Program-made: the position numbers and the translations under genes
The notes under the pieces: model-generated
Database searches by the model: none
Seen by the model: only the letters and a program-made list of their open reading frames with translations
Told to the model about the DNA's origin: nothing
In this document: positions 6,972-7,833 of the stretch, one piece after another
How the letters are laid out: each line of letters begins with the position of its first letter
How positions within the stretch are numbered: the first letter of the stretch is position 1
NCBI GenBank assembly: GCA_007120915.1
Contig: SKMT01000118.1
Span: forward strand, 1 to 7,833
Reading direction: 5' to 3'
DNA from: Myxococcales bacterium
GTDB taxonomy: Bacteria > Myxococcota_A > Bradymonadia > Bradymonadales > Bradymonadaceae
DNA length: 7,833 nt

Positions 6972-7833
6972 CTTCCCGATGGCAAGCCCGAATTCTTCGC
7001 GAAGCTGGAAATACTCTTCGCTGATCGAGAACAGTACCAGCTCGCGAATCTTGTCTTTCACGCTGGCCTTGCCAATGGGAACCAGATCGCTTTTGACGGC
7101 CTGAGCGGCGGTGTGAATATCGCCGCACAGCAGAAGGCCCATGCGAATCGAGGTGTGCTCCACCGCCTTCAGCCAGGCCGACAGGTTCGGGTTTTCTCCC
7201 TTGTCCAAAAACTTGCGCATCGCCTTTTGGGCCTGCAGCAGAAGCTGGTCGGGGATTCCGGCCACCGTCTGCTTGAGCTCCTCGGCCTGACCGCCAAGCT
7301 GCTTGGACAGCCCCAGGCTCGGCTCCGTCAGATCCATCAGCGCCATAAAGTAGGTCTTCAAGAACTCCGTGGGCTGCCCGATCGACCCCATGTAGTGCTG
7401 GGGAAGCATCCAGGTCAGCGACTTCGCGATGACAAATGCCAGCTCACGGTCGTCCGTCTTCTGTCGGACGTCTCCGCCGATGATCACCGCCGGAGGATCG
7501 ACGTTGGCATTTCGCATTCCCACCCGCTGGTCACCCTTCAGGTACACCTTCGGGGGCGGCAGAAGATTGATGGTCTGAGCGACGTATCGGTACAGCTTGT
7601 TGAACAGCACCGGTTCGTCCAGGTCCACCTTGTCCTTGCGCTTGTGAACATCCCAATCCTTGATCGAGCGCAGCGAGTAGGTGGAACGAAGTCCCGTGCC
7701 CAGCCGGCTCATGATGAAGGTGATCAACATGTCCTGGTCGGGATGGTACAGCCTCTTGAGAAGCTCATCGTTGAACGCCCCGTTCGCCGCCGGCAGGCTG
7801 TCTCCCAGATACTTCTTGTAGAACGTCTCTTCC
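6969..7833 (-). CDS. C-terminal part of a protein with a degenerate M48-peptidase-like domain
   Basis: The frame is open from the window edge (first full codon 7832-7830) to TAG at 6971-6969, giving 287 residues; the ATG at 7730 is internal and upstream codons read as good protein (ETFYKKYLGDSLPA...), so the gene begins outside. Residues 94-141 follow the layout of M48 metallopeptidases: PKVY, then a hydrophobic strand PAVIIGGDV, then RELAFVIAKSLTW, where M48 enzymes have EL..VLAHELGH. The distance from PKVY to the EL pair is about that of HtpX-type enzymes (recalled from memory), but the HExxH positions are Lys137, Ser138 and Trp141, so zinc binding and catalysis should be lost. The rest is helical with one Cys and no signal or membrane segment in view. 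Large proteins of similar tail are frequent in myxobacteria-like genomes, often with TPRs, which I recall but cannot verify. It precedes rsmI on the same strand. Confidence 0.75.
   Translation of the reverse strand, partial: EETFYKKYLGDSLPAANGAFNDELLKRLYHPDQDMLITFIMSRLGTGLRSTYSLRSIKDWDVHKRKDKVDLDEPVLFNKLYRYVAQTINLLPPPKVYLKGDQRVGMRNANVDPPAVIIGGDVRQKTDDRELAFVIAKSLTWMLPQHYMGSIGQPTEFLKTYFMALMDLTEPSLGLSKQLGGQAEELKQTVAGIPDQLLLQAQKAMRKFLDKGENPNLSAWLKAVEHTSIRMGLLLCGDIHTAAQAVKSDLVPIGKASVKDKIRELVLFSISEEYFQLREEFGLAIGK

Overview
The window looks like chromosomal DNA from a high-GC, Gram-negative bacterium. A UGM-like flavoenzyme, a signal-peptide beta-barrel ending in Phe, a periplasmic TPR protein, a RodZ-like membrane HTH protein and RsmI all fit a bacterium with an outer membrane. 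Secreted and membrane proteins are very rich in Asp/Glu, suggesting a salt-tolerant member of the Myxococcota/Bradymonadales type. That placement is an inference from protein style, not from a marker gene.

Layout, left to right. (1) A plus-strand run of three closely spaced genes (gaps of 33 and 27 nt): the 3' part of an acidic single-pass membrane protein (2-871), a periplasmic TPR protein with two hydrophobic segments (905-1795), and a flavoenzyme of the UDP-galactopyranose mutase superfamily (1823-3109). These are probably co-transcribed, with the promoter outside the window. (2) Facing them, a minus-strand short RodZ-like HTH-plus-TM protein (3228-3809). (3) A lower-GC divergent intergenic region of about 490 bp (3810-4300) with a candidate promoter and a GC-rich hairpin followed by a T-run in the leader of the next gene. 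(4) A 540-aa acidic outer-membrane beta-barrel protein (4301-5923), ending 9 nt from the convergent stop of rsmI. (5) Minus-strand rsmI (5933-6781), the 16S rRNA 2'-O-methyltransferase. (6) A 187-bp gap holding an 8-bp GC hairpin and nine heptamer repeats, the first of which supplies the stop codon of the gene upstream. (7) The C-terminal part of a minus-strand protein (6969 to the window edge) that carries what looks like an M48-peptidase fold with its HExxH zinc motif replaced.

The genes do not form one obvious pathway. The left-hand genes and the barrel point to cell-envelope functions, rsmI is housekeeping, and the right-end gene is unassigned. I do not see a CRISPR array, transposase, phage gene, tRNA or rRNA. 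The items I find most worth checking are the pseudo-M48 domain, the open in-frame extension beyond the TGA of the UGM-like gene, the heptamer array that places stop codons in all six frames, and the possible attenuator in the barrel gene's leader.
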